Made by a program: the position numbers and the translations under genes. A stretch of 50,543 nt of DNA from an uncultured Coriobacteriia bacterium. Its GTDB lineage: Bacteria; Actinomycetota; Coriobacteriia; Coriobacteriales; QAMH01. Shown piece after piece: positions 8,824 to 18,840 of this stretch (its first letter is position 1; every line of letters starts with the position of its first letter). The notes beneath the pieces are model-generated. The model searched no databases, had not been told where the DNA came from, and worked only from the letters and a program-made list of their open reading frames with translations. Where the stretch lies: NCBI GenBank assembly GCA_948466335.1, contig CAOKAE010000011.1, positions 1 through 50,543 of the forward strand, read 5' to 3'.

Positions 8824-10431
8824 ATGGCAAAGTTCGTCTTCGTAACCGGTGGAGTCGTCTCGTCATTGGGCAAGGGCATCACCGCCGCATCGCTTGGCAC
8901 GCTGCTCAAGGCCCGTGGCTACAAGGTCACCATGCAGAAGATGGACCCGTACCTCAACGTCGATCCCGGTACCATGAGCCCCTTCCAGCACGGCGAGGTC
9001 TTCGTCACCGATGACGGGCTCGAAAGTGACCTTGACCTTGGCCATTACGAGCGCTTCATCGACGAGAACCTCACGCACGATTCCAACGTCACGCAAGGCT
9101 CCATCTACCAGAGCCTCATTGCCAAGGAACGTAAGGGCGACTTTCTCGGCGGTACCGTGCAGGTCATTCCGCACGTCACCAACGCCATCAAGGACCGCAT
9201 CCGCAGCCTGGCAGACAGCACCCAGGCAGACATCGTCATCACCGAGATCGGTGGCACGGTCGGCGACATCGAGTCCCAGCCCTTCATCGAGGCCGTGCGC
9301 CAGTGGCGTGGCGAGCAGGGCGCCAAGAACGTGTGCTTCGTCCACGTGACCCTCGTTCCCTACATCGCCGCGGCTCACGAGCTCAAGACCAAGCCCACCC
9401 AGCATTCGGTCAAGGAGCTCCAGTCTCTCGGCATCCAGCCGGACTTCCTCGTGCTCAGAAGCGACCGCGAGATCAACGCCAAGCTGCGCGAGAAGATCGC
9501 GATGTTCTGCGACGTCGAGTTCGACCACGTGTTCGCATGCGAGGACGCCCCGAGCATCTACGATATCCCGCGCTCGCTCTTCGACCAGGGCTTCGACGTC
9601 GAGGTCCTCGACCGCCTGGGCCTCAAGCAATGCAATGCCGACATGAGCGGCTGGGACGAGTACCTTGCCAAGAAGGACGCCGCGCAGGGGGAGTGCGATA
9701 TCGCCATCGTCGGCAAGTACACCGATCTTCCCGATGCCTACCTCTCCGTCATCGAGGCGCTGCACCACGCGGGTGTCGCGCTCGAGCGCAACGTCAACGT
9801 GCATCTCGTTGACGGCGAGGAGCTGAGCGATGCCACTGCCGAGAGCACGCTCGGCTCCATGGACGGCATACTCGTGCCAGGCGGCTTTGGCGTGCGCGCC
9901 TTCGAGGGCAAGATCGCCGCGGCACGCTATGCCCGCACGCATCAGGTGCCGTATCTGGGCATCTGCCTGGGCCTGCAGGCGGCCGTATGCGAGTTCGCGC
10001 GCGACGTCGCCGGCATGGCCAAGGCCTCCTCGGCGGAATTCGACGCCGAGCTCGAATATCCCGTCATCGACCTCATGCCCGACCAGGCAAACGTCGATGC
10101 CAAGGGCGGCACGCAGCGTCTGGGCTCGTACCCTTGCAAGGTCGAACCGGGCACGCTCGCCTCCCGGGTATACGGCGAGTCCCTCATCAGCGAGCGTCAC
10201 AGGCATCGCTACGAGGTGAACAACGACTTTCGCCCGCAGCTCGTTGATGCCGGTCTCGTCATAAGCGGCACGTCCCCGGATGGACGTCTCGTCGAGATGA
10301 TCGAGCTTCCCGACCATCCCTACTTCATCGCAAGCCAGGGACACCCCGAGTTCAAGTCGCGTCCCACGCGCCCCCATCCGCTCTTCGTGGGGCTCGTGCG
10401 TGCCGCGATGACGCAAGCCGACGCCCGCTAG
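8824..10431 (+). CDS. pyrG: CTP synthase (glutamine-hydrolysing)
   Basis: The enzyme makes CTP from UTP, ATP and glutamine. The N-terminal amidoligase domain opens with the canonical [21 protein letters not shown]-loop and contains [21 protein letters not shown] and [12 protein letters not shown]. The C-terminal class I glutaminase has the nucleophile elbow LGICLGLQ (Cys near residue 381) and the late GHPEFKSRP catalytic His-Glu. The 535-residue length is usual. An ATG at 8815 is also in frame, but AAGGGGG lies directly against it and is well spaced for 8824, where homologues begin. Confidence 0.97.
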   Translation: MAKFVFVTGGVVSSLGKGITAASLGTLLKARGYKVTMQKMDPYLNVDPGTMSPFQHGEVFVTDDGLESDLDLGHYERFIDENLTHDSNVTQGSIYQSLIAKERKGDFLGGTVQVIPHVTNAIKDRIRSLADSTQADIVITEIGGTVGDIESQPFIEAVRQWRGEQGAKNVCFVHVTLVPYIAAAHELKTKPTQHSVKELQSLGIQPDFLVLRSDREINAKLREKIAMFCDVEFDHVFACEDAPSIYDIPRSLFDQGFDVEVLDRLGLKQCNADMSGWDEYLAKKDAAQGECDIAIVGKYTDLPDAYLSVIEALHHAGVALERNVNVHLVDGEELSDATAESTLGSMDGILVPGGFGVRAFEGKIAAARYARTHQVPYLGICLGLQAAVCEFARDVAGMAKASSAEFDAELEYPVIDLMPDQANVDAKGGTQRLGSYPCKVEPGTLASRVYGESLISERHRHRYEVNNDFRPQLVDAGLVISGTSPDGRLVEMIELPDHPYFIASQGHPEFKSRPTRPHPLFVGLVRAAMTQADAR

Positions 10432-10459
10432 ACGCCCCCCGACGCGCAAGGAGCCTCCC

Positions 10460-11590
10460 GTGAACGAACAGCGACTGCTCGACACCTTCCTCGGCCTCGT
10501 TCGCCTGCCATGCCCCTCGGGGCATGAGGCGCAGGCCGCCGCCTATTGCCGCGAGGCCCTGGAGGCGTGCGGCTGTGCGGTGACGGTCGATGATGCGGGC
10601 GAAAGAATCGGCTCCGACACCGGCAACCTCTACGCCGAGCTTGCGGGTACGGCTCCCGGCTCCATCATCCTCACGGCCCACCTCGATTGCGTGCAACCCT
10701 GCGAGGGCGTCGAGCCGCGCATCGTCGACGGCGTGATCTACAGCGATGGCACCACTGTCTTGGGCGGCGATGACAAGGTGGGCGTCGCCTCCATCATCGA
10801 GACCATCCGCACGCTCGTCGAGGAGGGCGGCGCGTATCCCACCGTCAAGATCATCTTCAGCGTGCAGGAGGAAACCGGCTGCCGTGGTGCCGCGAACTTC
10901 GCCGCGGCCACCTTCGAGCCGGGTGAGCCCTGTTTCGTCTTCGACGATGCCGGTGACGTGGGCGGCGCCTGCGTTGCCGCCCCCTTCCACTACACCTTCG
11001 ACGCGCAGTTCACCGGCAAGGCAAGCCATGCCGGCGTGGCCCCCGAGCAGGGCATCAGCGCAATCGAGGTCGCGAGCCTCGCCGTCGACCTCATGCGCCA
11101 GGCGGGCATCCTGGGGGCGGTGGGCCCGTACTGCGCGTCCAACATCGGGACCATCAGCGGCGGCAGCGCCAACAACGTCGTCGCGCCTTCCTGCAAGCTC
11201 ACCGGCGAATGCCGCGCCGTCAGCGAGGACGATGTCGAGCGGGTACGTGCGGGCATGGACGAAGCCATGCGCAGCGCGGCAGCCCAGCTCGGTGCACGGG
11301 TGGATGTGGACTGGGAACTCGAATACCCCGGTTTCAGGATTGCCGAAGACGCGCCCATCGTCCAGATGTTCTGCCGTGCCGCGCAAGGTGCGGGTTTCGC
11401 GCCGCGCACCTTCATGTCGACGGGCGGCACCGATGCCAACCAATATGTGAAGCTCGGGGTCGACCCGCTCGTGGTCTCCACCGGCATGACCAAGTTCCAC
11501 TCGGTCGACGAATGCCTCAAGGTGACAGACCTCGAAGATACGGCGCGCTTGGCCATCGCCCTCGTGCGCGAGAGGGCGCGCTGCTCGTGA
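10460..11590 (+). CDS. PepT-like M20 family metallopeptidase
   Basis: The 376-residue protein has the two-zinc M20 hallmarks: TAHLDCV (metal His and Asp), LGGDDKVGVAS (bridging Asp), and SVQEETGCRGA (catalytic Glu and metal Glu). The dimerisation domain lies between, and FMSTGGTDANQY is near the C-terminus. The order and wording fit the peptidase T-like subgroup, which cleaves small peptides in the cytosol, rather than DapE or ArgE. It starts at a GTG preceded by AAGGAG. Its TGA stop overlaps the ATG of the next gene by one base, suggesting translational coupling to the recombinase gene. Confidence 0.85.
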   Translation: MNEQRLLDTFLGLVRLPCPSGHEAQAAAYCREALEACGCAVTVDDAGERIGSDTGNLYAELAGTAPGSIILTAHLDCVQPCEGVEPRIVDGVIYSDGTTVLGGDDKVGVASIIETIRTLVEEGGAYPTVKIIFSVQEETGCRGAANFAAATFEPGEPCFVFDDAGDVGGACVAAPFHYTFDAQFTGKASHAGVAPEQGISAIEVASLAVDLMRQAGILGAVGPYCASNIGTISGGSANNVVAPSCKLTGECRAVSEDDVERVRAGMDEAMRSAAAQLGARVDVDWELEYPGFRIAEDAPIVQMFCRAAQGAGFAPRTFMSTGGTDANQYVKLGVDPLVVSTGMTKFHSVDECLKVTDLEDTARLAIALVRERARCS

Positions 11591-12561
11591 TGGGCGCACG
11601 CGTCATAAAGTCGAATGCCCATGCCAGCATCGGCGTGTTCGATGGCGCCCTTGACGAGTACCTCACCTACCTCTCCGTCGAGCGCGGACTTTCCGCGGCA
11701 AGCGTCGAGGCATACGGCCGGGACCTGCGCGATTACCTCGCCTTCATGCACGCCGCGGGCATCGACAGCCTCGACGGCATCGAGCGCGAGGACATCACCG
11801 ATTACATCGAGGACCTGCGCAAACGCGGGTACGCCTCGAGTAGCACGGAGCGCCACGTCGCCGCGCTCAAGGGCTTTCATCGCTTCTGCGTGCGCGAGGG
11901 GCTTGCCAAGACCGATTTGGCGGCATCCGTCCCCCTGCCCAAGACGGCCGACCGCCTGCCGCAGGCCATCACCATCGACCAGGTCGCCGCGCTGCTCGAC
12001 CAACCCTTTGCGAGCACGCCTGCGGGTTTGCGTGACCGCGCCATCCTCGAGATGCTCTACGGCTGCGGCCTGCGCGTGAGCGAGCTTACCTCCCTGGGCT
12101 TCGGCAACCTCCTGCTCGACGATGAGCTCGTGCGCGTACGCGGCAAGGGAGGCAAGGAACGCCTCGTCCCTCTTCTGGGATCGGCGCGCCAGGCCCTCGA
12201 CGAGTACCTACGCGATGGACGCCCGCACCTGCACGCCAAGGGCAATGCGGCCGCGCAGGATCCTGACGCCATCTTCGTCAACGCGCGCGGCGGGCGTCTT
12301 TCGCGCCGCAGCGTATGCAAGCTCGTCGAGAAGTACGGACGCAACGTGCGTATCGAGGGCCTGCATCCGCATACGCTGCGCCATAGCTTCGCGACGCACC
12401 TGCTCGAGGGCGGCGCGGATTTGCGCGTCTTGCAGGAAATGCTCGGACACAGCGACATATCGACCACGCAAATCTACACGCACGTCGACAGGAGCCACAT
12501 ACGCGAGGAATACCTCTCGACACATCCCCGGGCACGCATGCGTCCGGGCGGCCATACTTGA
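11590..12561 (+). CDS. xerD: Site-specific tyrosine recombinase, XerD type
   Basis: The 323-residue protein has an N-terminal SAM-like core-binding domain (about 20-105) and a catalytic domain with all family residues: Arg in YGCGLRVSEL, Lys in RGKGGKER, HxxR in HPHTLRHSFATHLL, His in LGHSDIS and Tyr in TTQIYTHV. XerD resolves chromosome dimers at dif with XerC. The TQIYTHV ending and absence of an adjacent integration site favour the housekeeping enzyme over a mobile-element integrase. XerC versus XerD cannot be fully settled by eye. The ATG overlaps the preceding stop (TGATG). Confidence 0.87.
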   Translation: MGARVIKSNAHASIGVFDGALDEYLTYLSVERGLSAASVEAYGRDLRDYLAFMHAAGIDSLDGIEREDITDYIEDLRKRGYASSSTERHVAALKGFHRFCVREGLAKTDLAASVPLPKTADRLPQAITIDQVAALLDQPFASTPAGLRDRAILEMLYGCGLRVSELTSLGFGNLLLDDELVRVRGKGGKERLVPLLGSARQALDEYLRDGRPHLHAKGNAAAQDPDAIFVNARGGRLSRRSVCKLVEKYGRNVRIEGLHPHTLRHSFATHLLEGGADLRVLQEMLGHSDISTTQIYTHVDRSHIREEYLSTHPRARMRPGGHT

Positions 12562-12614
12562 AACGCGCGTGTAACAAGAGGGATATGGCCATCTTATACA
12601 GTGAGGGCACCCAG

Positions 12615-15600
12615 ATGACGCGAGAGAAGGACCCCATGCAAGGCAACATGACACAGGTAGACCAGACGCATACGCTGTACCGCAGCGAGTTCGAGCATGA
12701 TGCCTGTGGCATCGGCGCCCTTGCCCACCTCAAGGGCGTGCGTTCGCATCAGATCATCGATGATGCGCTCTCGGTCCTCGTCAACCTCGAGCATCGTGGC
12801 GGCGTGGGGCTCGAACCCAATACGGGCGACGGCGCGGGCATCCTCATCCAGGTGCCCCATCGCTTCTTCCGCAAGGAGGCGCAGAAATGCGGGAGCATAC
12901 TTCCCGACGAGGGCGATTACGGCGTCGCCATGCTCTTTCTGCCCGCGGACGAGGAAGGGCTCGCGCGGGGCATGCGCGTCTTCGAGGACGGTTGCGCCGC
13001 CGAGGGCATCCCGCTCCTGTTCTGGCGCGATGTCCCCGTCGACTGTCATGACCTGGGCTCGACGGCGCTCGAATGCATGCCCGTCATCAAGCAGGCGTTC
13101 GTCGGCCGCCCCGCGCAGGTCGAGCGCGGCGAGGACTTCGAGCGCAAGCTCTACGTGTGCCGACGCGCCATCGAGAAGCAGGCGCAGCTCGCGCCCGCCC
13201 TCGCCGGCAAGGTCTTCTACGTCTGCTCGATGAGCTCGCGTACGATCGTCTACAAGGGCATGCTCGTCTCCACGCAGATGCGCGGCTTCTTCTGCGACCT
13301 CGACGACGCGATGGCCGATTCGTCCATCGCGCTCGTGCACTCGCGCTATTCGACGAACACGACGCCTTCGTGGGAACGCGCCCATCCCCAGCGCTACATG
13401 GTGCACAACGGCGAAATCAACACGCTGCGCTGCAACGTGAACTGGGCCCGCGCGCGCGAGCCCCATCTGTACTCGCCCGTCATGGGTGCGGACCTCGAGA
13501 AGGTGCTGCCCGTCTTCAACGGCGAGGGCTCGGACTCCGCCATGCTCGACAACATGCTCGAGTTCATCTCGATGAACGGCCGCTCCCTCGTGCGCGCCAT
13601 GTCGATGCTGCTGCCCGAGCCGTGGGACAAGAACGACGTGCTCACGACCAAGCGCAGCGCCTGGGACCAGTACCAGTCCATGCTCACCGAGGCGTGGGAG
13701 GGTCCGGCCGCCATCGCGTTCTCGGACGGCACCATGCTCGGCGCCGTCATCGACCGCAACGGCTTGCGCCCGGCGCGCTACTGCGTGACGAACGACGACC
13801 GCCTCATCCTGTCGAGCGAGGCCGGCGCCCTCGACATCGATCCGGCGAAGATCCTCGTCTCGGGAAGCCTCGGTCCGGGCCAGATGCTCATGGTCGATCC
13901 CGAGCAGGGGCGCGTCCTCTACGACGACGAGATCAAGAACAAGCTCGCCAACGAGAAACCGTACCGCGAGTGGATCAAGGGGGAGATGCTTGCGCTCGAT
14001 TCGCTCATCAAGGGCGCCGAAGATCCGGCCCCGCTTTCCGAGGATGCGGAGCTGTCCCTCACGGAGCGCCAGGCCGTCCACGGCTTTTGCTTCGAGGACA
14101 TCGAGGAGGCCATCATCCCCATGGCGGACGCAGGCGCCGTGCCGCTCGCGTCCATGGGCGAGGACACCCCGCTCGCCTGCCTGTCCGAGCGTCCCCGCCG
14201 CTTCTATCATTACTTCAACCAGCTCTTCTCCCAGGTGACCAACCCGCCCATCGACGCGTTGCGCGAGTCCTACATCACCTCGACGCTGCTCTATCTCGGC
14301 AATCATGGCAACCTGCTCGAGGACGCACGATCGAACTGCCGCCTCGTCAGGCTCGACACGCCGCTTCTGAGCGAGGACGAGTTCGCAGCACTGGCCGCCA
14401 TCGAGCAAAAGGGCTTCAAGGCGGCAAAGCTCGTGGCCGCCTATGCGCCCGATGCCGGTCTCCATGCACTCGCCGATGCGGTCGAGGAATTGGGCCATCG
14501 TGCCGAAGAGCTCGTGCGCAGCGGCGTGAACATCCTCGCGCTTTCCGACCGTGCGGGCCGTGGCCTCGTGCCGGTGCCCTCGCTCCTGGCCGTTGCGAGC
14601 GTGCACAACCACCTGCTGCGCTGTGGCTTGCGCACGCAGGTCGACCTCATCGTCGAGTGTGGCGATGCCGTGACGCCCCATGACTTCGCGACGCTCGTGG
14701 GCTATTCGGCATCGGGTGTCTATCCGTATCTCGCCCACGACACGATTCGCGCGCTGTGCGCTCGCGGCGTCATCGGCACCGAGGTCGATGCCGCCATCGC
14801 CAGCTACAACAAGGCCGTCGTCTCGGGCATCGTCTCGATCATGTCCAAGATGGGCATCTCCACCATGCAGGGCTACCACGCCGCCCAGGTGTTCGAGGCG
14901 GTGGGCCTGTCCTCCGAGCTCGTCGAGCGTCGCTTCACGGGCACGGTGAGTCGCATCGGCGGCCTCACCCTCGATGATTTGCAGCGCGAATGCGACGAGC
15001 GCTACACGCTGGCGCTCGCCCAGGCACATTCGCCCGCACCGGGTCAGCTTCCCAGCTCGGGCATGACCTCGTGGCGTCCCGAAGGCGAGGAACACCTCAT
15101 CACGCCACAGGTCATCAGGCTCCTGCAGCGCGCGGTGCGCGAGGAGAGCCCGGAGCTTTTCGAGCAGTACAGCCGCGCCGTGCACCAGGAGGGACGCGCC
15201 GTCGTCCTGCGTGACCTGCTCGACTTCGATGCGCAGCGCCCGGCTATCCCGCTCGAGGACGTCGAGCCGGCAAGCGAGATCGTTAAGCGCTTCAACACGG
15301 GTGCCATGAGCTACGGTTCCATCTCGCAGGAAGCACACGAATGCCTCGCCATCGCGATGAACCGCCTGGGCGGGCGCTCGAACTCCGGCGAAGGCGGAGA
15401 GGACCCGGCACGTGAGGCACTGCTTCCCAACGGCGACAGCAAGCGTTCGGCAATCAAGCAGATCGCCTCGGGCCGCTTTGGCGTGACGAGCCGCTATCTC
15501 ATGAGCGCGCGCGAGCTGCAGATCAAGATGGCCCAGGGCGCCAAGCCTGGCGAAGGCGGCCACCTGCCCGGTGGGAAGGTCTGGCCCTGGATTGCGCGCA

Positions 15601-17246
15601 CGCGTCGCTCCACGCCGGGCATCAGCCTCATCTCGCCGCCGCCCCATCACGACATCTACTCTATCGAGGATTTGGCCGAGCTCATCTTCGACCTGAAGAA
15701 CGCCAATCCCCAGGCGCGCATCTCGGTCAAGCTCGTTGCCGAGGCCGGCGTGGGCACCATCGCGACCGGCGTGGCCAAGGGCGGTGCCCATAAGATTCTG
15801 ATCTCGGGTGCCAACGGCGGCACGGGTGCCGCGCCGCGCGACTCCATCCACCATGCGGGCCTTCCCCTTGAGATGGGCCTGGCAGAGACGCAGCAGACGC
15901 TCATGCAAAACGGTCTGCGCTCGCGGGTCGTGCTCGAGTCCGACGGCAAGCTCATGGACGGCCGTGACGTCGCCATTGCCTGTCTGCTCGGCGCCGAGGA
16001 ATTCGGTTTTGCGACCATGCCCCTCATTGCCATGGGCTGCCTCATGCAGCGCGATTGCCAGAAGGACACCTGCCCCGTGGGCATCGCCACGCAGGACTGC
16101 CGCCTGCGCCATCGCTTCACGGGCAAGCCCGAATACGTGGTCAACTACATGATGTTCGTGGCCGAGCAAATGCGCCAGATCATGGCCGAGCTCGGCTTTG
16201 CCACGGTCGACGAGATGGTCGGCCACGTCGAATGCCTGCGCCAGACGCGCGCGGTGCGTTCCTGGAAGGCACGGTTGCTCGACCTGTCGGCGCTGCTCGT
16301 CAAGCCGCAGGTCGATTTTGGCCGCGCGATTCCCGATGCGCATTGTCCGCACTTCCTCGAAAGCGCCCAGGCTCCCGACACCCTGCCCGAGACGCTCGAC
16401 GCGACGTTGCTCATCCCGTACACGAGCTTCGCACGCGAAAGGCTCGAGCCCATCAACTTCCACGTCGACATCACGAACGTCAACCGTTGCGTGGGCACCA
16501 TGCTCGGCTCGGTGGTGACGGCCCATCATCCCGAAGGCCTGCCTCATGACTTCATCCGGGTCGACTGCAGCGGCTCGGGCGGCATGAGCTTCGGCGCATT
16601 TCTGCCCAAGGGCATCATGCTCACCATCGCGGGCGAGGCAAACGACTATTTCGGCAAGGGGCTTTCGGGCGGCACGGTCGCAGTCGCACCGTCGAGCAGG
16701 GCAAGCTTCAGGCCCGAGGAGAACATCATCGTGGGCAACGTCGCCTTCTATGGCGCGACGTCGGGCAGGGGATTCGTGAACGGCCTTGCCGGTCAGCGCT
16801 TCGCCGCGCGCAATTCGGGGGCGTGCCTCGTCGTCGAGGGCATCGGCGACAACGGTTGCGAGTACATGACCGGTGGCTGCGTGCTCGTTCTGGGCGAGGT
16901 GGGCATCAACTTCGCCGCGGGCATGAATGGCGGCGTCGCCTACGTCTATGACGCGGCGCACACGCTCGAGTCCCACTGCAACTGCGAGTTCGTCGACATC
17001 CTCGAGCCCGACCGCGATGAGCTCGCCAGGATTCGCGAACTCATTGAGGCGCATGTGCAGGTTACGACGAGCCCGCTCGGCGTCATGATGCTCTATCGCT
17101 TCGACGACATCGCACATAGGTTCAAGAAGGTCATTCCGGACGAGTATCGCAAGATGCTCGAGCTGACGACGCAGCTCGAAGACGAGGGCTGCGCGCACGA
17201 GGAGGCACAGGAGCGTGCCTTCGAGCTATTGAGGGCGGGGGCGTAA
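12615..17246 (+). CDS. gltB: Glutamate synthase, large (alpha) subunit
   Basis: With GltD the product converts 2-oxoglutarate and glutamine to two glutamates, using NADPH. The N-terminal class II glutaminase begins at Cys31 (ACGIGALAHLKG) after a short propeptide that is normally removed. The central domain and FMN-binding synthase domain follow (SGANGGTGAAPRDSIHHAGLP), with the 3Fe-4S ligands in CQKDTCPVG near residues 1145-1155 and the C-terminal beta-helix domain (GGMNGGVAYVYD). The 1,543 residues match the family. GAGGG lies 7 nt before 12615; a second candidate start at 12636 also has a good AGAAGG, and upstream in-frame starts are less likely. gltD begins 1 nt after the stop. Confidence 0.96.
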   Translation: MTREKDPMQGNMTQVDQTHTLYRSEFEHDACGIGALAHLKGVRSHQIIDDALSVLVNLEHRGGVGLEPNTGDGAGILIQVPHRFFRKEAQKCGSILPDEGDYGVAMLFLPADEEGLARGMRVFEDGCAAEGIPLLFWRDVPVDCHDLGSTALECMPVIKQAFVGRPAQVERGEDFERKLYVCRRAIEKQAQLAPALAGKVFYVCSMSSRTIVYKGMLVSTQMRGFFCDLDDAMADSSIALVHSRYSTNTTPSWERAHPQRYMVHNGEINTLRCNVNWARAREPHLYSPVMGADLEKVLPVFNGEGSDSAMLDNMLEFISMNGRSLVRAMSMLLPEPWDKNDVLTTKRSAWDQYQSMLTEAWEGPAAIAFSDGTMLGAVIDRNGLRPARYCVTNDDRLILSSEAGALDIDPAKILVSGSLGPGQMLMVDPEQGRVLYDDEIKNKLANEKPYREWIKGEMLALDSLIKGAEDPAPLSEDAELSLTERQAVHGFCFEDIEEAIIPMADAGAVPLASMGEDTPLACLSERPRRFYHYFNQLFSQVTNPPIDALRESYITSTLLYLGNHGNLLEDARSNCRLVRLDTPLLSEDEFAALAAIEQKGFKAAKLVAAYAPDAGLHALADAVEELGHRAEELVRSGVNILALSDRAGRGLVPVPSLLAVASVHNHLLRCGLRTQVDLIVECGDAVTPHDFATLVGYSASGVYPYLAHDTIRALCARGVIGTEVDAAIASYNKAVVSGIVSIMSKMGISTMQGYHAAQVFEAVGLSSELVERRFTGTVSRIGGLTLDDLQRECDERYTLALAQAHSPAPGQLPSSGMTSWRPEGEEHLITPQVIRLLQRAVREESPELFEQYSRAVHQEGRAVVLRDLLDFDAQRPAIPLEDVEPASEIVKRFNTGAMSYGSISQEAHECLAIAMNRLGGRSNSGEGGEDPAREALLPNGDSKRSAIKQIASGRFGVTSRYLMSARELQIKMAQGAKPGEGGHLPGGKVWPWIARTRRSTPGISLISPPPHHDIYSIEDLAELIFDLKNANPQARISVKLVAEAGVGTIATGVAKGGAHKILISGANGGTGAAPRDSIHHAGLPLEMGLAETQQTLMQNGLRSRVVLESDGKLMDGRDVAIACLLGAEEFGFATMPLIAMGCLMQRDCQKDTCPVGIATQDCRLRHRFTGKPEYVVNYMMFVAEQMRQIMAELGFATVDEMVGHVECLRQTRAVRSWKARLLDLSALLVKPQVDFGRAIPDAHCPHFLESAQAPDTLPETLDATLLIPYTSFARERLEPINFHVDITNVNRCVGTMLGSVVTAHHPEGLPHDFIRVDCSGSGGMSFGAFLPKGIMLTIAGEANDYFGKGLSGGTVAVAPSSRASFRPEENIIVGNVAFYGATSGRGFVNGLAGQRFAARNSGACLVVEGIGDNGCEYMTGGCVLVLGEVGINFAAGMNGGVAYVYDAAHTLESHCNCEFVDILEPDRDELARIRELIEAHVQVTTSPLGVMMLYRFDDIAHRFKKVIPDEYRKMLELTTQLEDEGCAHEEAQERAFELLRAGA

Positions 17247-17247
17247 C

Positions 17248-18678
17248 ATGGGACGCACGGGAGCATACCTGCAGGTCGAGCGCAGGGAGCATGACGTTCG
17301 GCCCGCGTGCGAGGCGGTGGCGGATTACGACGAGTTCGCGTTGCCGCTGTCTGCCGACGAGCAGCGCGAACAGGCGAGCCGTTGCATGAACTGCGGCGTG
17401 GCGTTTTGCCAGAGCGGCGGCATCTTCGATGACATCGCCGCGATGGTGGGCTGCCCGCTTCACAACCTCGTCCCCGAGGTCAACGACCTGCTCTATCGCG
17501 GACGATTCGACGAGGCGTACGATCGCCTCATCCTCACCAACCCCTTTCCGGAGTTCACCGGGCGCGTGTGCCCGGCTCCATGCGAGCTTGCCTGCAACCT
17601 GGGGCTGCACGACGATGCGGTCACCATCCACGACAACGAGCGCCTGCTCTCCGATTTGGCGTGGGAACGCGGCATGCAGCCGCTTGCGCCTGCACCGTCG
17701 ACCGCACCGCTCGTGAGCATCGTTGGCTCCGGGCCCGCGGGCTTGGCGCTTGCCTGGGAGCTCACGCGTCGCGGCATGCGCGTGCGCGTCTACGAGAAAG
17801 ACGAGCGTCCCGGTGGCCTGCTCGTCTACGGCATCCCGTCCATGAAGCTCTCCAAGCAGATCGTGCGGCGTCGCGTCGAGCTCATGGAGCGAAGCGGCAT
17901 CGATTTCGTCTGCAATGCGGATGCCACGCAGCTCGCAAGTCAGATCCTTGCCGAGTCCGATGCGGTCGTGCTCGCCGCCGGTGCCGGCGTGCCGCGCGAT
18001 GTCGCCATCGAGGGTCGCGAGCTCGCAGGCGTGCATTTCGCCCTCGCGTATCTGGGCGAGGTGACGCGCGCACAGCTCGAAGGACGCGAGGCCGCGATAG
18101 ATGCCGCGGGCAAGGACGTCGTGGTCATTGGCGGCGGCGACACGGGCGTCGATTGCGTCGCCTGCGCGCTGCGTCAGGGCGCCAGAAGCGTCACGCAGGT
18201 CATTCGTGCGCAGCGTCCGCCGGCAAGCTGCGACACCCATGAGCTGTGGCCCGCGCCGCGCAAGGTGTACGAGCAAGGCTATGGCCAGCGCGAGGCCGAG
18301 GAGCTTTTAGGCGACGATCCGCGTCTCTGGTCGACGGACACCATCGGCTTTGCGGGAAGCGGCCATGTCGAGGCCGTGCGCATCCAGGAGCTCTCGTACG
18401 ACGGTGAACGCCATCTGGTCGAGGGTACGCAGCGCGAGATTCCCGCGCAGCTCGTGCTCATCGCGAAGGGCTTCCTCGGTGCGGAGCCCGCGCTCTTCGA
18501 GGCCTTTGGGGTAGGGGAGGCCGAGCATGAGGCGAATGCGCACCTGCTATGCGCTGGTGACGAGGGCAGGGCCGCCGTCTATGCGGCAGGAGACGCGCGC
18601 ATGGGCGCGACGCTCGTGGCAACGGCCATCGCCGACGGTCTGGCCTGCGCCAACGAAATTGCTGCTACTCACGCATAA
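17248..18678 (+). CDS. gltD: Glutamate synthase, small (beta) subunit
   Basis: GltD is the NADPH-oxidising flavoprotein that passes electrons to GltB. The N-terminus carries the Cys motifs CMNCGVAFC, CPLHNLVPE and CPAPCELACNLG that hold 4Fe-4S clusters. The FAD motif GSGPAGLALAWELTRRG and the NADPH motif GGGDTGVDCVACALRQGA follow, and AAGDARMGA lies near the C-terminus. The 476-residue length is typical. Only one base separates it from the gltB stop. The same window encodes glutamate dehydrogenase (41553), so two routes of ammonium assimilation are present. Confidence 0.96.
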   Translation: MGRTGAYLQVERREHDVRPACEAVADYDEFALPLSADEQREQASRCMNCGVAFCQSGGIFDDIAAMVGCPLHNLVPEVNDLLYRGRFDEAYDRLILTNPFPEFTGRVCPAPCELACNLGLHDDAVTIHDNERLLSDLAWERGMQPLAPAPSTAPLVSIVGSGPAGLALAWELTRRGMRVRVYEKDERPGGLLVYGIPSMKLSKQIVRRRVELMERSGIDFVCNADATQLASQILAESDAVVLAAGAGVPRDVAIEGRELAGVHFALAYLGEVTRAQLEGREAAIDAAGKDVVVIGGGDTGVDCVACALRQGARSVTQVIRAQRPPASCDTHELWPAPRKVYEQGYGQREAEELLGDDPRLWSTDTIGFAGSGHVEAVRIQELSYDGERHLVEGTQREIPAQLVLIAKGFLGAEPALFEAFGVGEAEHEANAHLLCAGDEGRAAVYAAGDARMGATLVATAIADGLACANEIAATHA

Positions 18679-18686
18679 GCTCGTCG

Positions 18687-18839
18687 CCCCTGTCATTTCG
18701 ACTGGAGCTGCCGTCAGGTCTGTCCCTCTGTCATTTCGACTGGAGGGGCGAAGCCCCGAAATGGAGAAATCTCGTCCTTTTGCCGCAGGTTAAGGACGAG
18801 ATTTCTCGACTTCGCTCGCATCGCTCGAAATGACAGGGG
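18687..18839. repeat. Large palindromic intergenic repeat, copy A, with a doubled left end
   Basis: TGTCATTTCGAC at 18729 pairs with TCGAAATGACA ending at 18835. Inner pairs GGGGC/GCCCC and GGAGAAATCTCGTCCTT/AAGGACGAGATTTCTC make a long hairpin. A second partial left end, CCCCTGTCATTTCGA, lies at 18687-18701 and is the perfect complement of TCGAAATGACAGGGG at 18825-18839. The element fills the gap between the convergent 3' ends of gltD and padR. Copy B is at 50357-50478. Confidence 0.88.
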
Positions 18840-18840
18840 T

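Noticed and set aside
11590-12561. Tyrosine recombinase as integrase of a mobile element
   Set aside because: It resembles housekeeping XerD, is coupled to a peptidase gene and has no attachment site or cargo beside it; the A/T-richer island is 13 kb away.
12594-17198. A 1,534-codon open frame antisense to gltB, and similar long antisense frames over prfA-prmC (3080-5383), pyrG (8863-10485) and nrdD (43345-46146)
   Set aside because: They mirror the codon structure of the GC-rich sense genes, are rich in Arg, His, Val and Leu without domains, and lack Shine-Dalgarno sequences. The sense genes are certain.
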